Below, piece by piece: positions 12,983-24,111 of a DNA stretch of 64,000 nt; positions within the stretch are counted from its first letter, which is position 1, and each line of letters begins with the position of its first letter. Both the position numbers and the translations under genes were made by a program. Origin of the DNA: Lunularia cruciata (lineage: Eukaryota; Streptophyta; Marchantiopsida; Lunulariales; Lunulariaceae); the NCBI GenBank assembly GCA_948567375.1, contig OX419759.1, positions 20,428,744 through 20,492,743 on the forward strand. Direction: 5' to 3'. The notes under the pieces are model-generated. The model saw only the letters and a list, made by a program, of their open reading frames with translations. It made no database searches and was not told the DNA's origin.

Positions 12983-13418
12983 GAAACGTTCGTTTTAAAT
13001 TCAATTTAAAATAGAACGTTTTAAAACGTGTTCTGAAGTAGGCTTTAGTAAAAGAAACGTTTAGAAAAACCGTTTAGCACTGATGATAGCACTAAGTCAG
13101 AGCTATCTATTTTGGTTCTTCGTGGAATTTGAGCACTATTTTTCATGATTTGAACACGATGTGATGAACATGCTTGTATTACAATGTATGCACTTTGTTC
13201 GTTTCGCCCTTTTAGATACGGTGACCTCGATTACAGATGAATGCAAACATACAGTTGAAACCAACAACAATACGATGAATTTTGCATCAGTTCCTGCTTA
13301 CTTATTACCTAAAACTTGTCAATTAAAAAGAACTGTATTAAGAACATTAAAAACGTGTTAAAACGCATGCGATCGTTTTAAAACGTTCTCTTTCTCGCAA
13401 ACTTTAAAAGAACGTTTC
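12983..13418. mobile_element. MITE-like element with terminal and subterminal inverted repeats
   Basis: The left end GAAACGTTCGTTTTAAA (12983-12999) and the reverse complement of the right end (GAAACGTTCTTTTAAA, 13403-13418) match apart from a one-base gap. Inside, the word AACGTTTTAAAACG or its variants recurs in inverted orientation near 13013-13034 and 13370-13390. It is about 436 bp with no coding capacity. No clear target duplication was found, so the superfamily is open. Confidence 0.5.
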
Positions 13419-15367
13419 CATATGCAAATATCAAGGTTGAGTCAAAGATCTTGAATTGCAAAATTCAATCAGCAAACCAATATGAACAGAATTCAATCAA
13501 CTACATCTTACTTTCTTTCAATCTGGGTTTTGCTCAATATTGGCCCTAAGTTGGATTATACTGGATAGGCAAATCTTTCTTGTATCAGAACTATCATGGG
13601 AGGGCTTTTAATTTGGTGTATGGAATCGCTACGGAAAGGATTGACCAGCGTGAATATTAGCGAGATTTCCATAAACACGATTTCTTGAGTGACAAAAATA
13701 GAGCATATGTTCTTTTAAGCCATTCTAAGAAAATTGCAACGAATAAGTAACAAAGAAAGAATTAGCACAATGTATGACCCATTAGGCACCTTCCCACACC
13801 TCATAAAATAATTTTGATACTACGGAACAGGAATTTAGTAACAGGCCCATTGTATTGTCTTGTATTTCAATTTCTCATTTTCTGTGCGTACATTTTGGTA
13901 TGTTGGAAACGCCTACTAGAGATTTAATCGATCCATCCATCCACCCACTTTAGTCTACAGTAGACGCATTATCACTTCACATTCATGATACACATATCAA
14001 TAAGAATGAGAAGTGCCAGAGCTTTGCTAGATTCACTGTTAGCGAAAGCGGGTCAAACTAATCTAATACATAGAGCAAGCTTGTAGCGATAGTTATTTGA
14101 AATAGCTCTGATATGGCGTCCTGTACTTGTTACATGAAATTATATAATAACTAAAGGTTCAGTCGAGTGATATAACACTCCAGTTCCCTATTTGCAACCT
14201 TTAATACCCATCTGCTCAGCGTGAATGGGTGACTTAATTCGCACATCCCCCAGGCGTGTTGGTAGGCTTGAAAAACTCCCAACACCAGTGTATGTGTCAA
14301 TTAACATGCAGACGGGAGGATTCATTTGTTAAAATATAAGATGATATTTCAGACTGTCATCACGGATCTTGATAAACGTAAAATAAATAAATAAACTAAT
14401 AAAATTATATAAACATTGGAAATTTTTATATAAAAACTTGAAATAAATTTCCTGTCCCTCCTGATTATCGCAGCCAAAATGTACAACTATCTTGACAAGA
14501 AAAGCAACAAGTGCCCTGGACAATAAGTGAAACATAACAACAAAGAGCAATAGATATAAGCATTCTGTGGTATACGCCATCACCTATGTAAACAAACATG
14601 GAAGAAAGTAAAATCATTCAGATTTCATTAACATTTGTACAAAAGCACGATTCAAATTTAGCTTGATATGCACAGTCTTTTTCGTATCGATGGATATGTT
14701 TACAATTTGGACAAGTTCATCTTGAAAACCATGTAAACCCAAAGTAAGTAGTACAATATTTTTGCCCACCAATAACTAGTTCAAGTGCTTCATCGGAGCG
14801 AGAAGTGCAAAGCCAGAATAGAATGATGTAGAATTCAGACTTTAAGTCTTCTCACCGATCAAACCGTCATTATCTTTATAACAAGGCCCCACTGTTGGGA
14901 GCACATGATAAGGGACTACCAGCACTTAAGACGCTTGTAGGACTCCTCACCTTTGTACCGCTTTTCCTAAATGTCTGCTTTCTTGACACAGATGGTAAAA
15001 CCTTTTAAATGTCCGTCTACATCTGCTTGGCATTTGTCTGATGAGGTGTATCACCGACTTCTTGTCCACGAGGCTGGTGCCGTCAGCCCAGACATTGTAC
15101 TATTCCCCTATATCCGAATCAAATGATTACGGGGATGTTTATTTATGGTGTTGGATGCAACATGCTGCTGAACAATGCGGCTTGATGGGGCCTTTCCATA
15201 CTTCTTGTTTGCGCACGCAGGCGCGTTTTTCCTGCTGAACAATTTGCTGGCGAAATCTTTTCCCAGGCTAATATACTTGCAGTTGCATATGATGCAAGCA
15301 TCGACGAAAGTGGGAAGAAAGTTGGATGGATATGCATGCGACGATCGGGGAGAATCTCGTGGAATTG
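13419..15367. other. Intergenic, nothing recognised
   Basis: AT-rich sequence with no domain, tRNA or repeat structure that I can support. Confidence 0.4.
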
Positions 15368-15375
15368 TTTATCTC
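15368..15375. repeat. Left 8-bp target-site duplication of the hAT element
   Basis: TTTATCTC here against CTTATCTC at 18109-18116, a match at 7 of 8 positions. Eight-base duplications are the hallmark of hAT insertions. Confidence 0.8.
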
Positions 15376-15496
15376 CAGGCCTCTGTAGATTAGGCACATG
15401 CCTAAAGTGCCTAATCTCAAGTAAATTAAGCACAAATCCCAAATACGATTAGGCATCACCAATCAAAGAAGCTGAAAACACTCCGATTAGAGTATT

Positions 15497-17520
15497 TTAT
15501 TGCTTAATCGTGCACAAAAGGTCACAATGTTTGCACGGGATAAATCCTTCCAGAGAAAAATCAGTCAATGACATGTTGAATACGTTGTTGCGGAATTTCA
15601 ACAGCGAGAAGTCGCTCTCAACTGGCGCCGTGTTGTGGAACGGTGAAACCAGGTCGCCAGAAGATTGATACGGCCTGACAGACAAAGTAGTGCACACACA
15701 TCGTCAAACAAACACTGGTGATCGCAAGAATAGATTACTTCCTGACACGCTGGGTCATTCTTGTACATGGCACAGAGCTCTGCAAATTGGAACCCTATCT
15801 TGTCGATATCGATATCGGAGGGAGACCAACTACAGTCATGGTGAGCCTTCTGTTGGATAATAAGGCGGCTGATATCACGACCTTTAAGCTTCACTAGTTC
15901 AAAAGGGTACACTGGTGGACAGTTGAGGTCGCTGCTGGAGCTGCGTTCATCTCGCATTGCGACGCAATCCATAAATCCATCGACGATGTTGGAAATAAGG
16001 AATGCAACGATAAGAAGAAGTAACAACCGAGTTGGTTTGATGCATCATCAAAGCAAAATGACCAAGATCTTCAATGAAGCCTATGATGTCAATGTAGGAA
16101 GCCGACCAATCATCGCGGATGACATGAGTGGACTCGTCCAGATTGTCAACATCAGAGTCATGAGAGACATTGATGGTGAGCATTAAGTCAGCAATCAGCT
16201 GTTGAATGTTTGTCTATTGTTGGCTGAACGTCAGGCGATGACCTTGGAGACGCATCACCGTCGTGTGTATGGTACTCGTGATGCTTCTTGTGATGGCATT
16301 TAAAACCCACCAGACGGCACTCTCAGGTTGAGATGCACGGCGAGAAGAGCCTTCTGGAATCTTGGAGTAGTGGGCATTGACCTTGTGGCGATGGTCATCG
16401 AGCCAGCTTGTGGCACTGAACATGGCATGCCATCAAGTTGCAAATGTCTTGGGACAAGTCAACTTCATCTTCATTTTGCAAATAAGCATCTGCTGTCGGC
16501 GTAGGTGCGAGATCATGGATACCAGTGTCGCATACCATGCACCACCATTGAGCTTCAGGTATGCCTCCAGTAGCGGAATGTCCAACTGGTGGAGCAGACA
16601 CCACACACAAATGAACTCTTCCAGAGGACACTGTTGCAGCTGCATGATGACACCAACAACATGACCAGTCATGTTCCGAGCTCTGTCAAACTATGCACTA
16701 ATCAATTGGTTCCTCCAATTTGGGGAGAGTACGTCAAGTAATTTGCAAAGGGTTTCGAACTGTGCCAAACCAATATGAAACTCGTAAAACTGGATTGAAA
16801 TGAGATGCAAATTGTAGAGTTGGCAGCGCCAAACAAAACAGACACGAACATTGATGTATGAGGTACTGAAGCAGGTGGAGGCATCCAGCACAATTGAGAA
16901 AGCCCACATGCGGAGGATGTTAGCAATGATCTGGAAGTTGTCACTGCATTGGACGCGTAGAAATGTAGCGATCTTCCAATCATTCATTCCACCAAGCTTG
17001 GAGACCATTGCAACCTCCTTGGTTGCCTGAAGTGCCAACACAGTCTGCCGGAGACTGATACCAATGCCAACGTACTTGATTGCGTGGTGGTATGCCATTG
17101 GGGTCTTGATCGATAGTTACCTGTGTCAGGACCGAGCGTGAACACTTGCATGGCATTGTCGTAGGTTTGGCCTTCAACAGCTTCAGGATCCCATAACATT
17201 TCCCCGATTATGACCTCAACGATGCCCTTATTGATGGTGTAGGTCACATGGTTTGTGTCTCTGTCGAGATGTGACAGAATTGTGTTCACAAAGAGATGTG
17301 ACAGAATAGTGTTCAAAGTAAACCAACTTACTTTCTATCGAGAGGGTCTGGTACTCCTCCCAACGGAGTGGGTGCTCGCTCTTGAGATGGATGTGATAGT
17401 TCTTCGGGCGGAATGTAGGCCCAAACGTCTTCTTAGTTGTCATTTTTGGGCATTTCGCACCGACTCTGCATTCATGATCAAACGCGGTACAAAATCTGCA
17501 TGCAACGGCAATGACACTAT
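15497..17520 (-). pseudogene. hAT transposase with BED zinc finger, decayed
   Basis: Read from 17520 downwards, the order is as follows. A BED-type finger starts VIAVACRFCTAF and ends NYHIHLKSEHP (about 17343-17520; paired Cys, then His-x4-His). A catalytic-core block contains LDASTCFSTSYINVRV and FETLCKLLDVLSPNW (about 16691-16870). Next is a DGARNMTGHV-like piece and an HQLDIPLLEAYLK helix region (16433-16672), then a TRWHAMFSA motif near 16420. The C-terminal dimerisation block contains APVESDFSLLKF and SLTDFSLEGF (15520-15640). Frame jumps and stops separate these pieces, for example around 17100, 16690 and 15700. In an intact enzyme this protein binds the inverted repeats and cuts and pastes the element. 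I recall the closest relatives from oomycetes and some plants, but that is memory and not a search. Confidence 0.8.
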
Positions 17521-17964
17521 TGGTCTCAACACCTCTTTCTGAAATCTGAAGGCAATACTCCTGTTGATGCGACGTCTGAAGGCAGTACTCCTGTTGATGC
17601 AACGTATTGAACGGTGTAAGGCGCGGTGCAGCCGCTTTCAAACGCAATACAAAATCTGCATGCAACGGCAATGACACGACTGGTCTCAACATCTCTTTCT
17701 GAAATCTGAAGGCAATACTCCTGTTGATGCGACGTCTGAAGGCAGTACTCCTGTTGATGCGACGTATTGAACGGTGTAAGGCGCGGTGCAGCCGCTTTCA
17801 AACGCAATACAAAATCTGCATGCAACGGCAATGACACGACTGGTCTCAACATCTCTTTCTGAAATCTGAAGGCAATACTCCTGTTGATGCGATGTCTGAA
17901 GGCAGTACTCCTGTTGATGCGACGTATTGAACGGTGTAAGGCGCGGTGCAGCCGCTTTCAAACG
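17479..17964. repeat. 160-bp tandem repeat, about three copies, with 30-bp internal repeat
   Basis: Units start with CTCTTTCTGAAATCTGAAGG at about 17533, 17693 and 17853, an exact 160-bp period with very few differences. Each unit contains two copies of a 30-bp module (TCTGAAGGC(A/G)(A/G)TACTCCTG...). The array overlaps the N-terminal end of the transposase. On the minus strand each repeat restarts the first residues of the BED finger (VIAVACRFC), so the finger's opening is triplicated. Confidence 0.9.
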
Positions 17965-18108
17965 TTTTCCTGTTCCAAACATTTGCTAATTTGACACTGT
18001 GAGCCATTGAACTAGTCCGCAACGCACTTTTGAGATTAGGCATCTCCGAAATATGAGATTATGCATATTAGGAATTTATTTTTAGAATGCCTAATCTACG
18101 GAGGCCTG

Positions 18109-18116
18109 CTTATCTC
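18109..18116. repeat. Right 8-bp target-site duplication of the hAT element
   Basis: CTTATCTC, matching TTTATCTC at 15368-15375 at seven of eight positions. Confidence 0.8.
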
Positions 18117-20059
18117 AATTTGGCGTACCGTTTGACTTTACGGACCACATGAAACGGGGCTGTAAGCAGTTCACACGCTTCTAAGACTTGGGGGTGTGCG
18201 TCCATTGGTGTCTATCGCTCTAACAGGGAATGCAATTGAGTTCCATACCTTGGTCATAGCAGCGGATGGCTCACAGCCTCGCACATACAGTCTTGGGCCA
18301 ATGTATATGAACCCCTGCTTTTTTCTTGCAGATGCTCTGGGCTGAGCTTGGAGTCTCTGACAATCTAAATTTGTTTCAGGATGTACTTCGTCCAATCCAA
18401 AAGTTCCAACCAAGTCTAGTCCTTAAAGTGCTCTTTGCTTTCTTTAAAGAGTGATAATCCAGACCATTCCCTCTAAATTCATGACAACCGGAGTGCTGCA
18501 GCACAAGAACCTCAGACCTCACTTCAAGGGTTGGGAACGTGACATTGTTGCAGACTTTACCGTGGAAGTTATTATAAAGACTTTGCCGATGGAAAGTGCT
18601 TCAGTTATACACCATGGCGTCACATTTGGTTCAAGGCTTCTCCATCACTGGAGCTTTGATTTTATTACGTGTGGCACCAATCATGTTGCCAGGCTTATGC
18701 CAAAATAGTCAATTACTGACGTTGTGAATTTGATGACACCCCCTGTTGCCCCCTGTTGAGAAGATTATGAAGCTAGAGTCATCAAAATAATCAATATATA
18801 CCAGGAGATCCTATCCTTAACGAGCAGGCCAATGCTCTAACAAAACTAAACTGTGAATGGGAAGTACAGGAGATTCTGAAAGGTGCCATAGGATCTCAGC
18901 TCGCTATCTAGATTACTTTTTAGAAGATTTACCTGGTTTGAATCAGAGCCTGTGTACAAATGGCTAAGCACATAGTGGGGAACCCTCGTGGATAAGTCCT
19001 GGCCCGGTTTCCTCCCTGTACGTAATGGAATGCCTGTATCTGCTAAGACAAATTTAGACCTTCAGGAGGAAAATGCAAATAAAAGCAACTCAGAAACAAA
19101 CGGTATAAAATATTCAAAATTGTGAAGAACTAATTTAAAAAGTTCCCATGCAAACAAGTTACTTGCAGTGCAAACATGGGAAGAATCTCCACGAGACTAA
19201 AAAGCTTCTCTAACTGGTTCTTTCAAGCTCTCAATATCTACCATCTATTTCACAGTTTGTTGGAGCAGGATAGTCTTCCAAAAAATTCAAACTGGTCGTT
19301 GAGAATGAAAGCTCGTCATGTGCCTTCTGAATTAGTATGGGGGAGAGATTGTTGTATCGGATACTACTTCATTTGCAGCGGCGGAAGATGCCGTTGGGTT
19401 CCTAGGAGCATAATTGCACCATCATTGTTAACAAAATCCATGCACATTTGAAATTTTGGGCCGACAATTTTATACATTTTAGTTTTGTTGATGCAAGTAA
19501 TGTACAGATTTTACTCCCTTGTGCCGACCACAACCAATACAATATAAGAAGAAACCTATTAAACAGTTGGCTCTCACTTGCTGGGTGGTATATTGCCTGT
19601 GGATCGAGTCTTATGCTGTTGAAACTATCCTTCGTGAGGTACTTAATTGGATGGGAGTCATTTGATTGAATATGCTTTTCGTTCAACTAACTGGCGAGCC
19701 GATGTTTGACGATAGGAAGAATACTTAAAAACATTTGCACCATTTCTTGACATTTGTATCAATATGAAGACTGCAAAGAATAGTTTTGCATTCAATATTC
19801 ACCGAATCCAGCACTTATGTCTTGCTGTTATTCTATAGAATCTAATTCGTTGATTCATTTGGTGAATCAGGATTTGAAGGCCTGCAAGAATATGGGATAA
19901 CAATGATTTTTACATACTTCACTTCAATCACTTCAATCCTGCTCTAAAATGGAGCCTGGCGGTCGGTTAAAGTTTACAGAATAACATACTTCACTCACAA
20001 TTCATGAGCTTTACAGTTCACATATTTTGCTTTCAATCTCGCCTGAAAATCACAAATGG
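18117..20059. other. Intergenic, nothing recognised
   Basis: Only short frames on both strands. No conserved motif, RNA gene or repeat family could be supported. Confidence 0.4.
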
Positions 20060-20510
20060 CCTGAAGAAAAGACCATATCGTATATAGCAAATAAAATAAG
20101 GAAAAGGGAGTACAAGAGCACTAAGAATTGCATATGATAGATACAAAAGTGCTAAAAGTGCAAGGCGAAACAACGGGCCCAAGCCCAACATGAACACAAG
20201 CAACAATATATAACAAAGAGTAAAGTAACCTACTCCTGAACTCTACGATATGAGTAAAAGTATGTTTGGTAGAGGCGTTGGGAGCTTATACTGCCATTGC
20301 TAGCAGGAAGCCCCTACTGCCGTTGCCAATAAGTGAAAACCCAATGCCTGTAATCATTGTTGGGTGATGGATACCAGCTCTGGAAAGTAAATCTCCAGCA
20401 CAAACAGAACGAAGGCATCGGAATCATAATGGTCCTTCTTCCCCTTGGTGTCAATGAGTACTGCAGCTCCCGCCTGCTTTAGCCAAGAACTCCGGTTTTA
20501 TAATAACCTA
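20060..20510 (-). mobile_element. LINE 3' fragment, same family as copies 1 and 2
   Basis: On the minus strand it carries the end of the reverse-transcriptase ORF and the 3' untranslated region. The block with AATGGTCCTTCTTCCCCTTG (near 20430) matches the equivalent blocks near 2900 and 8690. The CCTACTCCTGAACTCTACG stretch (near 20230) matches the 3' UTR start of copy 1. It ends near 20095 in an A/T-rich run without a (TA)n tract. It is a 5'-truncated insertion, as is usual for LINEs. Confidence 0.65.
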
Positions 20511-21299
20511 TATTTCTAAACAGTCTATAAATGGATATACGTCTTCCATTACTCTCCAATAACAAGCAAGCTTTTAGAGAACCCAACCCAAAAAGTAGTC
20601 GTAATCTGTGGAGTAAACGATTGAATGCATTGAGATGAAGAATATACCCCAACATATTATTCAGGGCAAGGAGAAGTATTAAACTTAAGCTGCCTACGAC
20701 TTTTGAGGTCAGAATTTTCTAAACTTCACTTTGAATCACAAAATTATGTAGAAAGCTTTAGGAGTATGATATGATATTACAGCTTTCAGAAAGCAGCAAA
20801 AACGTTAGGTCCTGCTGACCTCCAGACGATACCTCTGAAGGACTTGGCCCCCGATAACGGGAGTCTAAACCTTCAATCGTGCCTCGTTTTGCAAGGTTAT
20901 AGACAGTAGTTTATTTTCAAAACTAATTGAACACACCACAAACAAACCTCTCATCTATAAGCAACTTGGTAAGAAAATTCGGTCATTTGCAATTGCAATT
21001 GTGAGACGTTACTGTGCCAGCTACTCGCTTCGTCTCACAACATTCCCAATCAACCTCAGTTTGAGTGGCCAGTTGCAGTCATCCACAGTGGAATCTAATC
21101 GACACATCTTGCCTTGTGCTGGTCTTCGACTTCCATGAGCACTTGTGGAACGGTACTGCTTCGGATCCACTAGACAGTCCTCGGAGAATCTTCACTATGT
21201 TCATATCCATCAGGATCCGGACTCTACAAACTTGATGTGAAGACAGCTTGAGGTCGACAGTCTAAGAGTGTTCTTCTTCCAGTTCTCTGTTCTGTATCT
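20511..21299. other. Upstream region of the HNL gene
   Basis: No coding signature. It would contain the promoter and 5' leader of the hydrolase-NBS-LRR gene that starts at 21300. I could not single out a convincing TATA box. Confidence 0.35.
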
Positions 21300-21674
21300 A
21301 TGTCCATGGCAGCTTCTAGCTCCAATTCCTGCACTGCTGGGAAAAGCTCACAGCATGGTATAAGGGTAAATTTCTGTCACTTTCTTGTCCATGAATATGT
21401 ATACGGCAGTATGACTTCATTGACTATGTCACAACTGAATAGCTTGTTTGTGACCCTTGAGATATCTTTCAAACGATAATAAATTTTGGTGCCTATATGT
21501 TTAACTTTGACGTGTTTATCGTACACTTTCATTGGACTCCTATTTACAGCCCCGGTGGAATCTGTTCTTCTGTAGCTGAACGGCGCAGAACACTTTCTGA
21601 AGAGACGAAGAAAGTCCTAGATTATAAGTCGACACCTTCGATCAGTTCCTGAATCGTCCATTTGTTTTTTGCAG

Positions 21675-22648
21675 CTCAACGATGCAGTGTTTGAGATCTA
21701 CAGACCGAGAACAGGATCCATAGAGTTGGAGATCATATTCTTCCATGGGTTCTCGAGGGAAGACGGTGACGAGGCTTACTTCCGGACCTGGATGAAGAAA
21801 GATGATTCACAGTGTTGGTTGAACACTTTGCTTGCTGACTCTTTTTCCCAATCTCATATTCTGAGCATGTACTACGGTGCTGGAATAACGGCCCCTAGCT
21901 ATGATGGAGCGATGAACACGTATTTGCGTCGAGAAAACGTGGCACAATCTATTATAGATTTGGCAGGGCTTGGTCAAAATTGTCCTGTGGTTTTGGTTGG
22001 GCATTGTGTAGGAGGTCTCATCTTAAAGGAGATGTGTCTAAAAGCTGGCATGCTGGCCAGAGGACCTACAAAACAACATCGACACAAGTATTCCAATTTC
22101 TTGGCAAATCTGAAAGCCACCGTGTTTTATGGTACACCCCATTTTGGCTCTGAAATAAGACCCAGGCCTGGTCTTGGAGGTCCTTTAATTCAGTATTTGC
22201 AAAAATACAACTTAGCATCCACCAGGATCAACAATGAGTTTTCAGCGTTGCGACGTCAGTACCACCGGGAGAGTTATGGGATTTGCGAGACCAATGCTAC
22301 AACAGAGATGAAGGACTTGATATGATATTCTCTATGTGTGGTATGTACATCTCGAGAGAATTTTACTGTGTTTTATGCAGAATTAATTTTAAGAACTTTT
22401 GATCTCAATACAAGTTGATTCAATTTCTCTCGTTTTCCTCAATTGAACATGTACAGGTGAAGAAGAAGTTTCTTGGGTTGCTCTCTCAGTGGACCCCGGT
22501 GGTGGAAGAGCAGTCTGCTCGTTACGATATGGATTGTTTCATCGCTCTGCCGGGGACAGATCATTATGATGTCTGCAAACCTTCTGATCAAAGCTTGAGC
22601 AGCTTTGGCTTTCTGCACCATATATTGGAAAGAATATGCAAGAACGAG
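21675..22648 (+). other. Alpha/beta-hydrolase domain of the HNL gene (exons 2-3)
   Basis: Exon 2 begins after TTTTTTGCAG. It encodes an IELEIIFFHGF strand (oxyanion-hole HG), a TWMKKDD-SQCWLNTLL block typical of SERAC1-like proteins, the nucleophile elbow VVLVGHCVGGLILKEMC, and FYGTPHFGS. Exon 3 (22457-22648) supplies ALPGTDHYDVCKPSD, where the His is the expected catalytic base. The elbow is normally G-H-S-x-G-G; here the codon at 22005-22007 is TGT, so Ser is replaced by Cys. Exon 3 ends AAGAACGAG before GTATGT. In related proteins this fold is an esterase or lipase. Activity in HNL receptors is not established. Confidence 0.8.
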
Positions 22649-22832
22649 GTATGTTCTGAAAGAGTAGCGTTTCATATCATTGCAGGATTTCCTCCAAACG
22701 TGTTTAAACATACAGACTAGATACAAAAGCTCAAGCTTTTGATCAAGATCTTATATGCATGAATCATAGGGCTACAATTAATGTTCCAGCTGCGGACAGG
22801 TTTTTTAAATCACTACTGTATAATTTTGGCAG

Positions 22833-23957
22833 GCTGAGAGAATCTACAATTTAAGCGAATGCTTCATCTGCCGAAGGTGCTTCTGGACACCTTCGAGGGG
22901 TCATCGTGTAGATGGAGTTATCGAGAGGCTACAATTACAGAGCTCAAAATCGTTGCAGTTGGTACTGGTAGGCATGGGCGGTATAAGGAAAACCACCATA
23001 GCCAAGCAAGTTGTACTCAAGATCAGTCTTCATTTTGAGTTTTTCTGTTTTGTAGAAGATGTCAAACAGAAGCTGGCAAGTACGCATCTCCAAGCGTTGA
23101 TTGCTGAAAACCTATACAGAGGAATCGGAACAAAAGTGGATTTGCGAGTAGATGAGGACGTTTGGATGGTTCTGAGAGGAAAAAAGGTGCTGATAGTAAT
23201 AGATGATGTTGACAATGAGAAGGAGATAGTTGTTTTATCGGAATCAAGTTGGGCCGAGAACGGAAGCCGTCTCATGACCACCTCCCGGAACCACAGAGTA
23301 CTGAAAGGAGCTAACATCCATGAAGTTCCTTTCCTATCCAAAACAGAATCACAAGCTCTTTTGGAGGCTCACATGGAAAATGGAAGACTCACAGCAGTTC
23401 CCGAGGATTTGGCAGAACAATTAGTGGAGAGGTGCGATGGGTTGCCTCTAGGACTCGAGGTGATTGGAAGCTATCTTTCCGAGGAGAAGGTGTCAAGCTG
23501 GATAGATGCTCTTCAGAGATTGGAGGCACAACCCTTGGATGGAAATGGGTTTGATGACAGGTTATGGAGCACGTTGAGGGTGAGTTTTGACAAGCTTGGG
23601 GAGATTGAGAAGGAGATGTTTCTAGATATTACAGCTTTTGATATGTTTGGTTCGAAGTTGATTCATTACAGTGTAGATGTGCTGGAAGCTGCGCTGAACA
23701 CAAGATCGGGCAGAATGTCATCACATGTCATGTTATGCAACCTGGAGAAGAGGTCATTCATACGGCTGATTGAAGACCGGAAGCACAGGAGGTCTATAGG
23801 TTTGGAGGTTGGAGAGGGGTTAAGGACCATAGTCTCTATGCACCAACAGCTTAGAGATATGGGTAAGAGCATCAATAGACCTGTGAATCAACCACCAGAG
23901 CTTTGCAGAGGATTATGGAACATCAAGGATACATCATTTCAATTGGAGAAGTACAAG
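22833..23957 (+). other. NBS (NB-ARC) domain of the HNL gene (exon 4)
   Basis: One uninterrupted 375-codon exon. Motifs in order: P-loop VGMGGIRKTTIAKQV (the family has GGIGKTT, so one Gly is Arg here), kinase-2 KVLIVIDDVDN, RNBS-B GSRLMTTSRNHRVL, GLPL CDGLPLGLEVIGSYL, RNBS-D-like EMFLDITAF, and the MHD position as SMHQQLRDMGKSI (Asp replaced by Gln). This domain normally binds ADP or ATP and acts as the receptor's switch. The exon ends at GAGAAGTACAAG before a GT donor. Both substitutions sit at nucleotide-contacting or regulatory positions. Confidence 0.85.
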
Positions 23958-24111
23958 GTTGGTTCCATTTGAAATTGGATTCTCTCTGAATTACAGTTTG
24001 ATAATTGTAGGTTAGTAGCGGAGGTGCATTGATCGTGTAACAGCACACTACTTTCTCAATTGTTATGAGAGCTAGTCCATGATATCCTTGTAATGTATCG
24101 TGCTCATGCAG

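Larger units (their letters stand above)
15376..18108 (-). mobile_element. hAT-superfamily DNA transposon, 2733 bp
   Basis: The 21-bp terminal inverted repeats begin CAGGCCTC and continue (T/C)GTAGATTAGGCA. The left copy is at 15376-15396 and the right copy at 18088-18108, with one mismatch. They are flanked by near-identical 8-bp target duplications. GATTAGGCA-type subterminal words recur just inside both ends (15398-15455 and 18030-18060). The interior carries a minus-strand BED-finger hAT transposase relic and a 160-bp tandem array. Together these establish hAT membership independently of the protein evidence. The transposase is broken, so the copy is not autonomous. Confidence 0.9.

Noticed and set aside
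17479-17964. CRISPR-like repeat pattern
   Set aside because: The repeats are long, directly adjacent and inside a plant transposon. There are no unique spacers, and no CRISPR array exists elsewhere in the window.
17228-18043. Series of minus-strand frames with repeated peptides that might be a repeat protein
   Set aside because: They arise from the 160-bp tandem array at the start of the hAT transposase and have no independent gene signals.
21300-22648. TIR domain expected before a TNL-like NBS
   Set aside because: No TIR motifs are present. The segment is an alpha/beta-hydrolase (HG, GH-x-x-GG, FYGTPHFGS, DHYDVCKP).
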